From Candidatus Pelagibacter sp. (GTDB lineage Bacteria; Pseudomonadota; Alphaproteobacteria; Pelagibacterales; Pelagibacteraceae), in the NCBI GenBank assembly GCA_028097945.1, contig JAOHFJ010000021.1:1-7561 (forward strand): a stretch of DNA of 7,561 nt, in the 5' to 3' direction. The notes beneath the pieces are model-generated. The model was not told where the DNA came from. It was given only the letters and a program-made list of their open reading frames with translations, and ran no database searches. Position numbers and translations under genes: made by a program. Each line of letters begins with the position of its first letter. Within the stretch, counting starts at the first letter, position 1. This document shows positions 1 through 6,466 of the stretch, piece after piece.

Positions 1-60
1 ATTAATCTTAAAAGCAGATACAACTATAGAATTTAATATATCGATTATTGTACTAATCAT
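1..60 (-). CDS. Probable start of a further operon gene, 3' end outside window
   Basis: An ATG at 58-60 opens 20 sense codons that run off the window edge (begins MISTIIDILNSIVV). The other two minus-strand frames are closed by stops within the first five codons. The start lies 10 bases after the methyltransferase stop, the spacing seen elsewhere in this operon. The peptide is mostly hydrophobic, but too little is visible to name a family. No Shine-Dalgarno sequence precedes it, which is normal for this window. It could also be chance read-through of short AT-rich sequence. Confidence 0.45.
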   Translation of the reverse strand, partial: MISTIIDILNSIVVSAFKIN

Positions 61-70
61 TTAATTTGAA

Positions 71-1066
71 CTATTTTTTGAAAATTAAATGCACTTCAGA
101 AGACATTTTTTGCTTATCAAATATTGACTGAAATTTATCTATATTTCCTAAAAAAAATTTATTCACTTTATTTAAATATTCCTTTTTATTTTTAAAACTG
201 TAATTAACAATTAAACTTCTATACAGATCTGCAAATTCGGTGCCAAACCACCATTCACCAATTAATTTTAATTTGTACTTTTTTTTTAAATAATTTAACG
301 ACTCATTAGTAAACAAATGAGTGTGGGCACCACCCAAGTGTCTTGGGTAAACATTTTTAAAAACATTCTCAAAAAAAATTAAGGGAGAAGCCAATGGAAC
401 AGAAATATAAAGATATTTAAGGTTTGTTTTTTTAAATAATTTAAATATATAATGGGGATCAGGCAAATGCTCCAAAACAAATATTAAAGAAATACAATTT
501 ATATTGAACTTTTTTATCAAGTCCTCAAGTTTGTAATCTTTAGCTAAAAGTGCTTTGTCTTTAATTTGTTTTTTAGCAAATGTGTGCAAAAGATAGTTTT
601 CTTCTACACCCCATGCATTAATTTTTTTATTACTACATGCTTTGACGAAATGTCCTGCGCCCGAACCAAAGTCAAGAACATTTAATTTTTTTTTGACAAC
701 ATCTTTTAAAAAATTTGCTTTTGGATTATGTATATTTTTTACGATCTTTGCATAGTTCTTAAGGTAAATTTTTCCAAAATTAAGTTTTTTTGATCCACCT
801 GAATATAAAAATTTGTGAAATTTTTTATTATCTTGATATCGCCCATTAAGATGATTACAATTTTTACAAAATATATACGGTATTCCAAATGACCGAAAAA
901 TAGGAAGTCCTAATTTCGTATTACATATTTTACATTTATTTCTAACTTTTTGCTTGCTATAAAACTTGTTTATTTTAATTATTTCCCGCAGTTCTTGATT
1001 ATTTTTTTTAATATAATCTTCCTTAATTTCAAAAATATTTGAGTAAGTTTTAGAAAATTTAATCAT
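71..1066 (-). CDS. Zinc-ribbon class I SAM-dependent methyltransferase
   Basis: 331-residue, apparently complete methyltransferase. A zinc ribbon is formed by CKIC (Cys45, Cys48) and CKNC (Cys67, Cys70). The SAM-binding motif I is intact, NVLDFGSGAGHF (129-140), followed by the acidic residue at the end of strand two in WGVEEN (152-157, Glu155) and motif IV SLIFVLEHLPDP (193-204). The C-terminal part has YPRHLGGAHTHLFTNESL (240-257), a His-rich segment seen as PxHxxxFT in sugar and lipid methyltransferases, and then a Trp-rich EWWFGTEFADLY (271-282). Overall layout matches the zinc-binding C- or O-methyltransferases found in polysaccharide clusters. The acceptor is probably a nucleotide sugar or glycan made by this operon, but that is inferred only from position. 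It starts 2 bases after the upstream gene's stop with no recognisable Shine-Dalgarno sequence and ends in TAG. Methyltransferase identity is secure; substrate and whether it methylates C, O or N are unknown. Confidence 0.85.
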   Translation of the reverse strand: MIKFSKTYSNIFEIKEDYIKKNNQELREIIKINKFYSKQKVRNKCKICNTKLGLPIFRSFGIPYIFCKNCNHLNGRYQDNKKFHKFLYSGGSKKLNFGKIYLKNYAKIVKNIHNPKANFLKDVVKKKLNVLDFGSGAGHFVKACSNKKINAWGVEENYLLHTFAKKQIKDKALLAKDYKLEDLIKKFNINCISLIFVLEHLPDPHYIFKLFKKTNLKYLYISVPLASPLIFFENVFKNVYPRHLGGAHTHLFTNESLNYLKKKYKLKLIGEWWFGTEFADLYRSLIVNYSFKNKKEYLNKVNKFFLGNIDKFQSIFDKQKMSSEVHLIFKK

Positions 1067-1068
1067 TT

Positions 1069-2109
1069 TTAATAAAGTAGAAAAAGAGATTTATCTGATT
1101 TTTCAATTTCTTTAAAAGAGTTATCCAATTTCTTATTAAATTTTTTTGATACAAATTGAAAAGTTTTCTTAGACCAACCCGAAAAATGCTGAATAGGGAC
1201 ACCGGACCTAGAATTTTCTAATATTACTCCGCATGCTCTGAAATTTGCAAATATACTTCTAAAAAAATTAATTGGTGAAACAACATGATCTAAATATAAA
1301 AAAATACCGATAAAATCTTTTTTTGTGCTAAATGCACATCTTTTAATATCGCTAATTCTTTTAATTTTTGAATTTAATTTTTTTTTACAATTAATATTAT
1401 TTTTCATACAATTTTTACCCCAAAACTCATATTTATTTCCTCTTATGTATGAACATTCTATTTTTTTTTTTGAGAGAAATTCTAAATTGCCCCATAGCGG
1501 GCATCCTATTTCCGAATAAGTTTCAATAGTACCAATTTTGGACTCAATATGTTTAATTAAATTTTTAGATTCAAATCCTCTAAATCTTGAAAATTCAGAG
1601 GGTTCTACAATTTTTTTAGATAATACTCTTGAAATTTTTAAAATTTTGCGTGAGTCTTGATTATTTAAGTTTTTTATTAAGTTATTTCTTAATTTTTTTA
1701 CTTTTTTATTATCCTTAATTGAGTCAATAAAAGACAATATTTCTCTTTTTGTTTTATTAAAATTATTATTATTTTTATTTTTTATAAGAATGTTCATTTT
1801 TTTAATTTGAGTAATAAAATTTTTTTTTGTAAATTTTTTACTTAGCTTATCCCATCCTTTAGGGTGAATAGGTATTAAATTATTAAATATTAAATTAAGC
1901 TCTTTCTTTTTAAACCATTGTGATTTGTAAATTAAATTACAATTTTGACACTTATAATTTTTGAATTTTAAGTTGAATTCTTTTTCATCTTCATTAAAAA
2001 AATTGCTTAACTGCTCTGAGTATCTGTTTTTATACCCTTCTTTTGTAATTTTTTTTTTTGAGGACTTACAATTAGGACATTTATTGTAAAAATTTAAACT
2101 TGGTTGCAT
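1069..2109 (-). CDS. Zinc-ribbon protein with degenerate methyltransferase-like core
   Basis: 346-residue protein. An N-terminal zinc ribbon is formed by CPNC (Cys11, Cys14) and CQNC (Cys54, Cys57), resembling the zinc-binding domain in front of many sugar-cluster SAM methyltransferases. A Lys/Asn-rich, low-complexity linker of about 120 residues follows (about 65-185). A Rossmann-like core then shows ETYSEIGCPLWGNLEFL (196-212), where a working SAM site would read EIGCGxG, so the glycine loop is altered. FIGIFLYLDHVVSP (266-279) aligns with the usual LEH(V/L)xDP motif, with Asp-His in place of Glu-His. A final element, GVPIQHFSGWS (303-313), resembles the HxxFS segment in such enzymes. It may therefore be a divergent or non-catalytic methyltransferase, or a related domain using another ligand. 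The gene follows neuB by 6 bases and precedes the intact methyltransferase by 2, so it is co-transcribed with them. It contains two A11 tracts on the coding strand without a break in the frame. No convincing Shine-Dalgarno sequence. Confidence 0.68.
   Translation of the reverse strand: MQPSLNFYNKCPNCKSSKKKITKEGYKNRYSEQLSNFFNEDEKEFNLKFKNYKCQNCNLIYKSQWFKKKELNLIFNNLIPIHPKGWDKLSKKFTKKNFITQIKKMNILIKNKNNNNFNKTKREILSFIDSIKDNKKVKKLRNNLIKNLNNQDSRKILKISRVLSKKIVEPSEFSRFRGFESKNLIKHIESKIGTIETYSEIGCPLWGNLEFLSKKKIECSYIRGNKYEFWGKNCMKNNINCKKKLNSKIKRISDIKRCAFSTKKDFIGIFLYLDHVVSPINFFRSIFANFRACGVILENSRSGVPIQHFSGWSKKTFQFVSKKFNKKLDNSFKEIEKSDKSLFLLY
1461..1471 (-). repeat. A11 homopolymer tract in the core of the degenerate methyltransferase-like gene
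   Basis: Eleven consecutive coding-strand adenines encode the Lys run in FLSKKKIEC (residues 211-219), just after the altered glycine loop. This is the second A11 tract in the same gene. Confidence 0.75.
2049..2059 (-). repeat. A11 homopolymer tract near the start of the degenerate methyltransferase-like gene
   Basis: Eleven consecutive coding-strand adenines encode the Lys residues in SSKKKITK, between the two CxxC pairs of the zinc ribbon. A one-base slip would destroy the protein after about 20 residues. Confidence 0.75.
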
Positions 2110-2115
2110 TAAATT

Positions 2116-3081
2116 TTAGTTAAAATCTCTATTTTCCCAGTTATAAACATATTCCCCTTTTGCATTTATGCTGGCAAATCTACCTCTGTAATAGTCTCTA
2201 TTAAGTAGTTCTTCATGAGAGAGTTCTCTTTTTTCTTTTCCAAGCGAAATCTCCTGATCTTTAAAATTTTCATCCAAATATTCTTTTATTGTCTTTTTAT
2301 CACTTTTTGCAAGATCAACTAAATTTTTTAATTCTTTTGGATTTAAAGAAACTACTCCATCTTTTGTTGATGATTTATCAATTATCGTAAAGTGTCTTTC
2401 TATAAAATCAATATCAAATAATAAAGACGCAACAGATAATTTAATTCCATCTTCCTCAGTTCTTGAGTGATCACTAAAACCGACGGAGTCTGAAAAATTT
2501 TTTAGAAAATTAATTCTGTTAAGATTTGCAAACTGTAATGGTGTTGGATAAATTGAAACACAATGCAATAAGGTAAATTTTTTACCAGAATTTTTTAAAA
2601 TCTCAGCAGTTCTCTCTATCTCTGAATCATGTGCCGTCCCAGTAGAAACCACTATATGCTTAATTTTTGTTTTCGAAACTTCTTCGATCATCTTATGTGA
2701 AGCGCAATCAAAACTAGCAATCTTAATCAAATCTAAATTCATTTTTTCAATAAATTCTAATCTCGATCGTGTAAATATTGTTGTTGTGGGTTTTATTTTA
2801 TATTCGGTACAATACTCTAAAAATTTAAAATGTGCGTCCTCTGTCAGATCAAGAGGTTTAAGTCTCTTTAATTCATCTGCATAAGGTCGTTTTGTGACTA
2901 TCGTTTTTCCATTTTCAAATTTTCCTTCATCAAATTTTTTTCGATGAGTTAATTCAGAGGATTTTATTGATTGAATTTTACAATATTCTGCACCTGACTC
3001 CGCAGCAGCATGAACCATCTCTTTTAGAATCTTTAAATCTCCCTTATGATTTTGGCACAATTCAGCAATAATTTTTGTCAT
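2116..3081 (-). CDS. neuB: NeuB-family nonulosonate synthase with shortened C-terminal SAF domain
   Basis: 321-residue member of the N-acetylneuraminate/legionaminate/pseudaminate synthase family, which condenses phosphoenolpyruvate with a six-carbon acylamino sugar. The TIM-barrel signature IAELCQNHKGDLK (5-17) is present with Glu7. Further family landmarks are KIASFDCAS (120-128, Lys120), STGT (146-149), LLHCVSIYPTP (171-181), GFSDHS (201-206) and IERHFT (227-232). His205 and His230 correspond to the two metal-binding histidines known from the Neisseria enzyme; the barrel Glu of KIGSGE is Asp125 here. Full-length relatives (about 335-350 residues) end in an SAF/antifreeze-like domain. This one stops about 13 residues after NAKGE (306-310), with no RPG motif. 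ATG at 3081 is the only sensible start, because an in-frame TGA lies four codons upstream. It overlaps the GT-B gene by 20 bases and has the only clear Shine-Dalgarno sequence in the window. Which nonulosonate it makes cannot be told from the sequence. Confidence 0.9.
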   Translation of the reverse strand: MTKIIAELCQNHKGDLKILKEMVHAAAESGAEYCKIQSIKSSELTHRKKFDEGKFENGKTIVTKRPYADELKRLKPLDLTEDAHFKFLEYCTEYKIKPTTTIFTRSRLEFIEKMNLDLIKIASFDCASHKMIEEVSKTKIKHIVVSTGTAHDSEIERTAEILKNSGKKFTLLHCVSIYPTPLQFANLNRINFLKNFSDSVGFSDHSRTEEDGIKLSVASLLFDIDFIERHFTIIDKSSTKDGVVSLNPKELKNLVDLAKSDKKTIKEYLDENFKDQEISLGKEKRELSHEELLNRDYYRGRFASINAKGEYVYNWENRDFN

Positions 3082-4204
3082 AAAATTTTTTCAACTCCTT
3101 TTTAATATCATTTACTATTTCTTTAGCACCATTATTTTTGAACTTCTTTCTTGATAAAATTTTTTTTGTTTGAAAGAAATCTTTTTTTAAAAAATTTTCT
3201 AATTTTTTTCTAAAATTTTTATAACTCCAATCTTTGTAATTCATAGTACCAGAATATTTTTTTTCTCTCATTATTTTTAAGTTTTCAAAAATTTCAGGAT
3301 TTTTATTTTCGTAAGATAAAATCGATGGTTTTTTTAATATTAGACATTCTGAAATAGTATTATATCCGCCTCTTGCTAATACTAAATCAACCTTATTAAT
3401 AAATGAATACATTTGTTTGAGTGAACTATCAATTAAAAAAATATTTTTAATCTTATTTATCTGCCTCCTTTTTTCAAGACTTAATTTTCCAGTCGAGATA
3501 AAAAACTTATAGTGTTTCATTTTTGATAACATAATTATTATATTATTGATTAAATGTGTCAAAGTTTCTGTTCCATTATTCATTATTAAAATTTTAAATT
3601 TTTTTTGTAAATTATTTTTTTTTAATTTTAATTTATTAGTTATAAAGCTAACTTCTTTTTTATTTTTATAATCTTTTAAAATTTCATGATTAGTTAAAGG
3701 AGGAAAGTAGATTTTAGTTGACATTTTTGTGTATTTTTTCATCAGATTTATAGCAACTACTTTTTTATGATTTACTAGTCTGTTGAAAAACCAATCCCAA
3801 GTGTAATGACAAATTGAAAAGCATGGTTTGTTTATCTTTTTAGCATAATAAGAAATCTCAGGAACCAAGTCCGATATAAAAAAATCAAATTTTTTTAATT
3901 TCTTTTCATTTCTATTCAAAAAAACTTCGGTTTTTTTTGGCCATTTTTTTAAATCGTGAATTGCTTTTTTTTTATCTAAAAATCCTTTTGACGTTTTATT
4001 TAATTTTATATTATTAAAATTGTTTATATAATTAACTCTTTTATTAAAAGTTTTTCTAATAACGTTTAAATTTTTTTGATGAAAAATTGTAATATCTATA
4101 TTTCTTATTTTCTTTTTTAATTCAAAAATTATTTGTCTTTGTCTAACCATATGGCCAAAGCCAACATCTGATATAAAGATCGCGCAACTGATACTTTTCT
4201 TCAT
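3062..4204 (-). CDS. GT-B fold glycosyltransferase or PseG/NeuC-like nucleotide-sugar hydrolase
   Basis: 380-residue protein with the two Rossmann-like halves of the GT-B fold. The N-terminal motif ISDVGFGHMVRQRQI (11-25, His18) corresponds to the GHxxR loop of MurG/PseG-like proteins and of the glycosyltransferase-like domain attached to some sugar kinases. A second N-domain strand reads FDFFISDLVPE (106-116). The C-terminal half carries the nucleotide-sugar signature DLVLARGGYNTISECLIL (273-290) followed by KKPSILSYENKNPEIFEN (291-308), as in family-28 transferases and PseG. No signal peptide or membrane span is seen. The gene lies between neuA and neuB and overlaps both (4 bases and 20 bases). 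That is where a UDP-sugar hydrolase or hydrolysing epimerase supplying the NeuB substrate is often found, so a PseG/NeuC-like role is a reasonable hypothesis. At 380 residues it is longer than the typical PseG I recall (about 280-340), so an ordinary glycosyltransferase remains equally possible. Fold confidence is high; reaction unknown. Confidence 0.72.
   Translation of the reverse strand: MKKSISCAIFISDVGFGHMVRQRQIIFELKKKIRNIDITIFHQKNLNVIRKTFNKRVNYINNFNNIKLNKTSKGFLDKKKAIHDLKKWPKKTEVFLNRNEKKLKKFDFFISDLVPEISYYAKKINKPCFSICHYTWDWFFNRLVNHKKVVAINLMKKYTKMSTKIYFPPLTNHEILKDYKNKKEVSFITNKLKLKKNNLQKKFKILIMNNGTETLTHLINNIIIMLSKMKHYKFFISTGKLSLEKRRQINKIKNIFLIDSSLKQMYSFINKVDLVLARGGYNTISECLILKKPSILSYENKNPEIFENLKIMREKKYSGTMNYKDWSYKNFRKKLENFLKKDFFQTKKILSRKKFKNNGAKEIVNDIKKELKKFYDKNYC
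3095..3100 (-). promoter_or_regulatory. Shine-Dalgarno sequence of neuB
   Basis: On the coding strand this reads AAGGAG, a strong match to the 16S anti-Shine-Dalgarno. It lies inside the end of the GT-B gene, with 13 bases between it and the neuB ATG, longer than the usual 5-10. It is the only clear ribosome-binding site I find in front of any gene here. Confidence 0.6.
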
Positions 4205-4791
4205 ATTTTTTTGAGAACTTTAATATATTCTTTTTTTGTATGAATATCTGTGTAATTAGTTTTAAAAATACATATGTTCGTACTTAACGATTTTTGAAAT
4301 ACAGCTGAATAAGTCATTATTCTAAATGCTGCATTTTGCATATAATCTTTCCCTACTGTAATTAATTCCTTATTTTTTTTTTTTGTAAAGCATTTGGAAA
4401 AAAAAATTATTGCTTTATCTAAATCTTTAACTTTTATTTCTGGAGAATTTGGTTGGAGGGAAATAATAATTTTTGGACGAATTTTTAGTTTTTTTACTAA
4501 TAGTTTTACTGCATGAACAATGACTAATTGTTTTTCTACGTCGTCTTTAGAAAGTTTTTTTGGCCTCTTGATAAAATTAATTTTATATTTTTCACATATT
4601 TTTTTAATTTTTAAAGATTCAGAAGAAACATATATTAATGGCGCAAATTTTGATTTTTTTACTACTTTAGCTACATAGGCTAACATAGGAACACCGTTTA
4701 TAGGTAAAATGTTCTTATCTTTAAGTCTTTTTGAACCTGACCTAGCTGGAATTATAATTAATGGTTTTTGAGAAATATTATTTTGACTCAT
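4201..4791 (-). CDS. neuA: Short NeuA/PseF-like CMP-nonulosonate cytidylyltransferase
   Basis: 196-residue protein of the acylneuraminate cytidylyltransferase family, which activates sialic-acid-like sugars with CTP to give CMP-sugars in the cytoplasm. The CTP-binding signature IPARSGSKRLKDKN (14-27) is intact with Arg17 and Lys21, and a LQPNSP motif (112-117) matches the usual LQPTSP with its conserved Gln. The C-terminal motif is TDIHT (181-185), where the family normally has DIDT; the first Asp (182) is kept, while the second metal-binding Asp is His184. Typical members are about 220-230 residues. Here the stretch between the Gln motif and the C-terminal motif is only about 65 residues instead of about 100, so the part forming the dimerisation arm and much of the sugar pocket is reduced. 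An A12 tract lies in the same stretch. The gene begins inside the ABC exporter gene (14-base overlap) and ends with an ATGA overlap with the GT-B gene. Family is clear; the sugar (Neu5Ac, legionaminate or pseudaminate) and full activity are uncertain. Confidence 0.8.
   Translation of the reverse strand: MSQNNISQKPLIIIPARSGSKRLKDKNILPINGVPMLAYVAKVVKKSKFAPLIYVSSESLKIKKICEKYKINFIKRPKKLSKDDVEKQLVIVHAVKLLVKKLKIRPKIIISLQPNSPEIKVKDLDKAIIFFSKCFTKKKNKELITVGKDYMQNAAFRIMTYSAVFQKSLSTNICIFKTNYTDIHTKKEYIKVLKKI
4373..4384 (-). repeat. A12 homopolymer tract inside neuA
   Basis: Twelve consecutive adenines on the coding strand (T12 on the plus strand) encode the Lys run in FTKKKNKE (residues 135-142). It is the longest single-base run I noticed in the window and is a potential slippage site. 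The frame as given is open on both sides. Confidence 0.8.
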
Positions 4792-6466
4792 TTAGTTTCC
4801 CGTCTACTAACTTTAATTTTTTATTGAAATATCTAGATAATTTAAGATTATGAGAGATCATAATGAATGTTTTTTTTTCAATTATTTTTAAAAAGTTTTT
4901 AATAAGATCATCTTCTGTCTCCTCATCTAAGGCGTTTGTAGCTTCATCAAAAATAAATATTTTTGGATCCTTGTAAATTTCCCTTGCTATTCCTAGTCTT
5001 TGTTTTTGTCCACCTGAAATTTTTATTCCATTTTGACCTACAAATGTTTCAAGTTTTTCATCTAAATTATTAATGAATTTGCTTAATTTTGCTATATTTA
5101 AGCAGTAATTAAGTTTTCTATTATCATGATTTAAATCAAAAAGAGTTATATTATTTTTGATACTGTTATCAAATAAAAATACTGATTGAGGCACATAACC
5201 AACAATTTTACTTAAACTAAAATTTTTGTTTGAAAAATCGGTTTCATCAAAATATATTTCTCCCTTGGAGATTTCTTTTAATCCTAATAACAAATCAATT
5301 AATGTGGATTTTCCTGATCCAGTATCACCATAAACAAAAACTTTATCTCCTTTGTTAATTGTCAAATTACAATCTTTAATAATTTCTTTTTTTGCATAAT
5401 CAAAATTTACATTCTTTAAATTAATTTTTGCAAAGTCTGTTATTTGATTTAAATCTTTTATTTCTTTTTTTAAATCTAGGTCTTTTTTTAGTAAATCAAT
5501 GGACCTCATACTGTATTTAATTCTGTTAAAAGATGAAATTATTCTATTTGCTGCTGGTAAAAATTTGAAAGCAGCACCTACAAAAACTCCCACTACAGGA
5601 AGAATTGAGGATGATAAATTGGCATCATATGTGCTAAAAAAAATTATTCCAATTAAAATTGCTACTGCAATTAATTCAAAAAATATTCTTGGTAAATACT
5701 GTAGAAAATTAATACTTGCAAAATTTTTCATCAATTTGTTAGATAAAATATTATATGAATTAACAAACATCCCTTCTATGTTTGAAATTTTTATTTCTTT
5801 TATAGCTCCAAAACTTTCTTGAATTGATTTTGATCGATTTGTTTCATTAACTTGCCTCTCAAAACCTAATTTTTTAAAGGTTTTTTTAAAAAATAAATAA
5901 AATATTAATGAAATTAAAAATACAAAAGAAAAAACTATAAAGAACACACCTGTATTAAATATTGCTAAAAAAATTGTTATTCCTAAAAGTATAAATCCTT
6001 CTGTAAAAATAGTGGAAAAAGCAATTAATGAAGATCTAAAAGAGGGTAAATCTGATCTAAATCTCGTGACTAAAATAGATGAATTAGTTTCCAAATGAAA
6101 CTTAAATGGTTGATTCAAATAAGTTTTTAATAAATTCTGTGATACTTTTTCAATTACACTTGATAAAAAGCGAGACTCTATCCAATAAAAAAGCAGCATA
6201 TAAACGTTTTTTAATAAATATACAAAACCCAAAAAAAGAGCAGAAATTAAAACAAGTTTTTCATTGCTTGGAAATCCTAAATAAGAGTTTATTGGGGCTA
6301 AAAAAGAATATTTTTCAAAAAAATTTTCATCACTCAAGCTCATTAAAGTAGGAATAATAATACTGATTCCTAACATTTCTAACAATGAAGCAACAACCAT
6401 TAGACTTATTAAAAAAAGAAATTTTAATCTATGTTTATAATCTAAAATGTGAAAAATTTTTTTCAT
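4778..6466 (-). CDS. PglK/MsbA-type ABC exporter, probable lipid-linked glycan flippase
   Basis: Complete 562-residue half-transporter with fused membrane and ATPase domains, expected to act as a homodimer in the inner membrane. About six hydrophobic segments are visible at roughly residues 15-38, 70-95, 148-170, 173-193, 262-278 and 284-302. The nucleotide-binding domain is intact: A-loop Tyr357, Walker A GDTGSGKST (380-388), Q-loop Gln427 in GYVPQ, signature SGGQ (484-487), Walker B IFIFDEA (503-509) with catalytic Glu508, D-loop NALDEE (511-516) and H-loop His539. Length and architecture match flippases such as PglK, which move undecaprenyl-diphosphate-linked oligosaccharides, and also MsbA-like lipid exporters. 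The glycan-flippase reading is inferred from the neighbours. The start follows immediately after the upstream stop, with no clear Shine-Dalgarno sequence. Its last 14 bases overlap the cytidylyltransferase gene, which argues for coupled translation. It is the best-conserved protein in the window and appears fully functional. Confidence 0.9.
   Translation of the reverse strand: MKKIFHILDYKHRLKFLFLISLMVVASLLEMLGISIIIPTLMSLSDENFFEKYSFLAPINSYLGFPSNEKLVLISALFLGFVYLLKNVYMLLFYWIESRFLSSVIEKVSQNLLKTYLNQPFKFHLETNSSILVTRFRSDLPSFRSSLIAFSTIFTEGFILLGITIFLAIFNTGVFFIVFSFVFLISLIFYLFFKKTFKKLGFERQVNETNRSKSIQESFGAIKEIKISNIEGMFVNSYNILSNKLMKNFASINFLQYLPRIFFELIAVAILIGIIFFSTYDANLSSSILPVVGVFVGAAFKFLPAANRIISSFNRIKYSMRSIDLLKKDLDLKKEIKDLNQITDFAKINLKNVNFDYAKKEIIKDCNLTINKGDKVFVYGDTGSGKSTLIDLLLGLKEISKGEIYFDETDFSNKNFSLSKIVGYVPQSVFLFDNSIKNNITLFDLNHDNRKLNYCLNIAKLSKFINNLDEKLETFVGQNGIKISGGQKQRLGIAREIYKDPKIFIFDEATNALDEETEDDLIKNFLKIIEKKTFIMISHNLKLSRYFNKKLKLVDGKLNESK

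Noticed and set aside
1325..1519. Plus-strand open frame of 64 codons
   Set aside because: Antisense to the degenerate methyltransferase-like gene, rich in Phe/Leu/Ile as expected from reading poly-A lysine codons backwards; no recognisable domain or ribosome-binding site.
4201..4791. Frameshift in neuA at the A12 tract explaining its short length
   Set aside because: The frame stays open through the tract and still ends in a recognisable C-terminal TDIHT motif followed by an ATGA overlap, so an in-frame deletion or natural short form fits better than a frameshift.
5499..5822. Plus-strand open frame of 107 codons
   Set aside because: Lies opposite the membrane domain of the ABC exporter, whose reading frame is clearly the coding one; no family resemblance.
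6106..6351. Plus-strand open frame of 81 codons
   Set aside because: Shadow of the ABC exporter N-terminal half; no motif, no ribosome-binding site.
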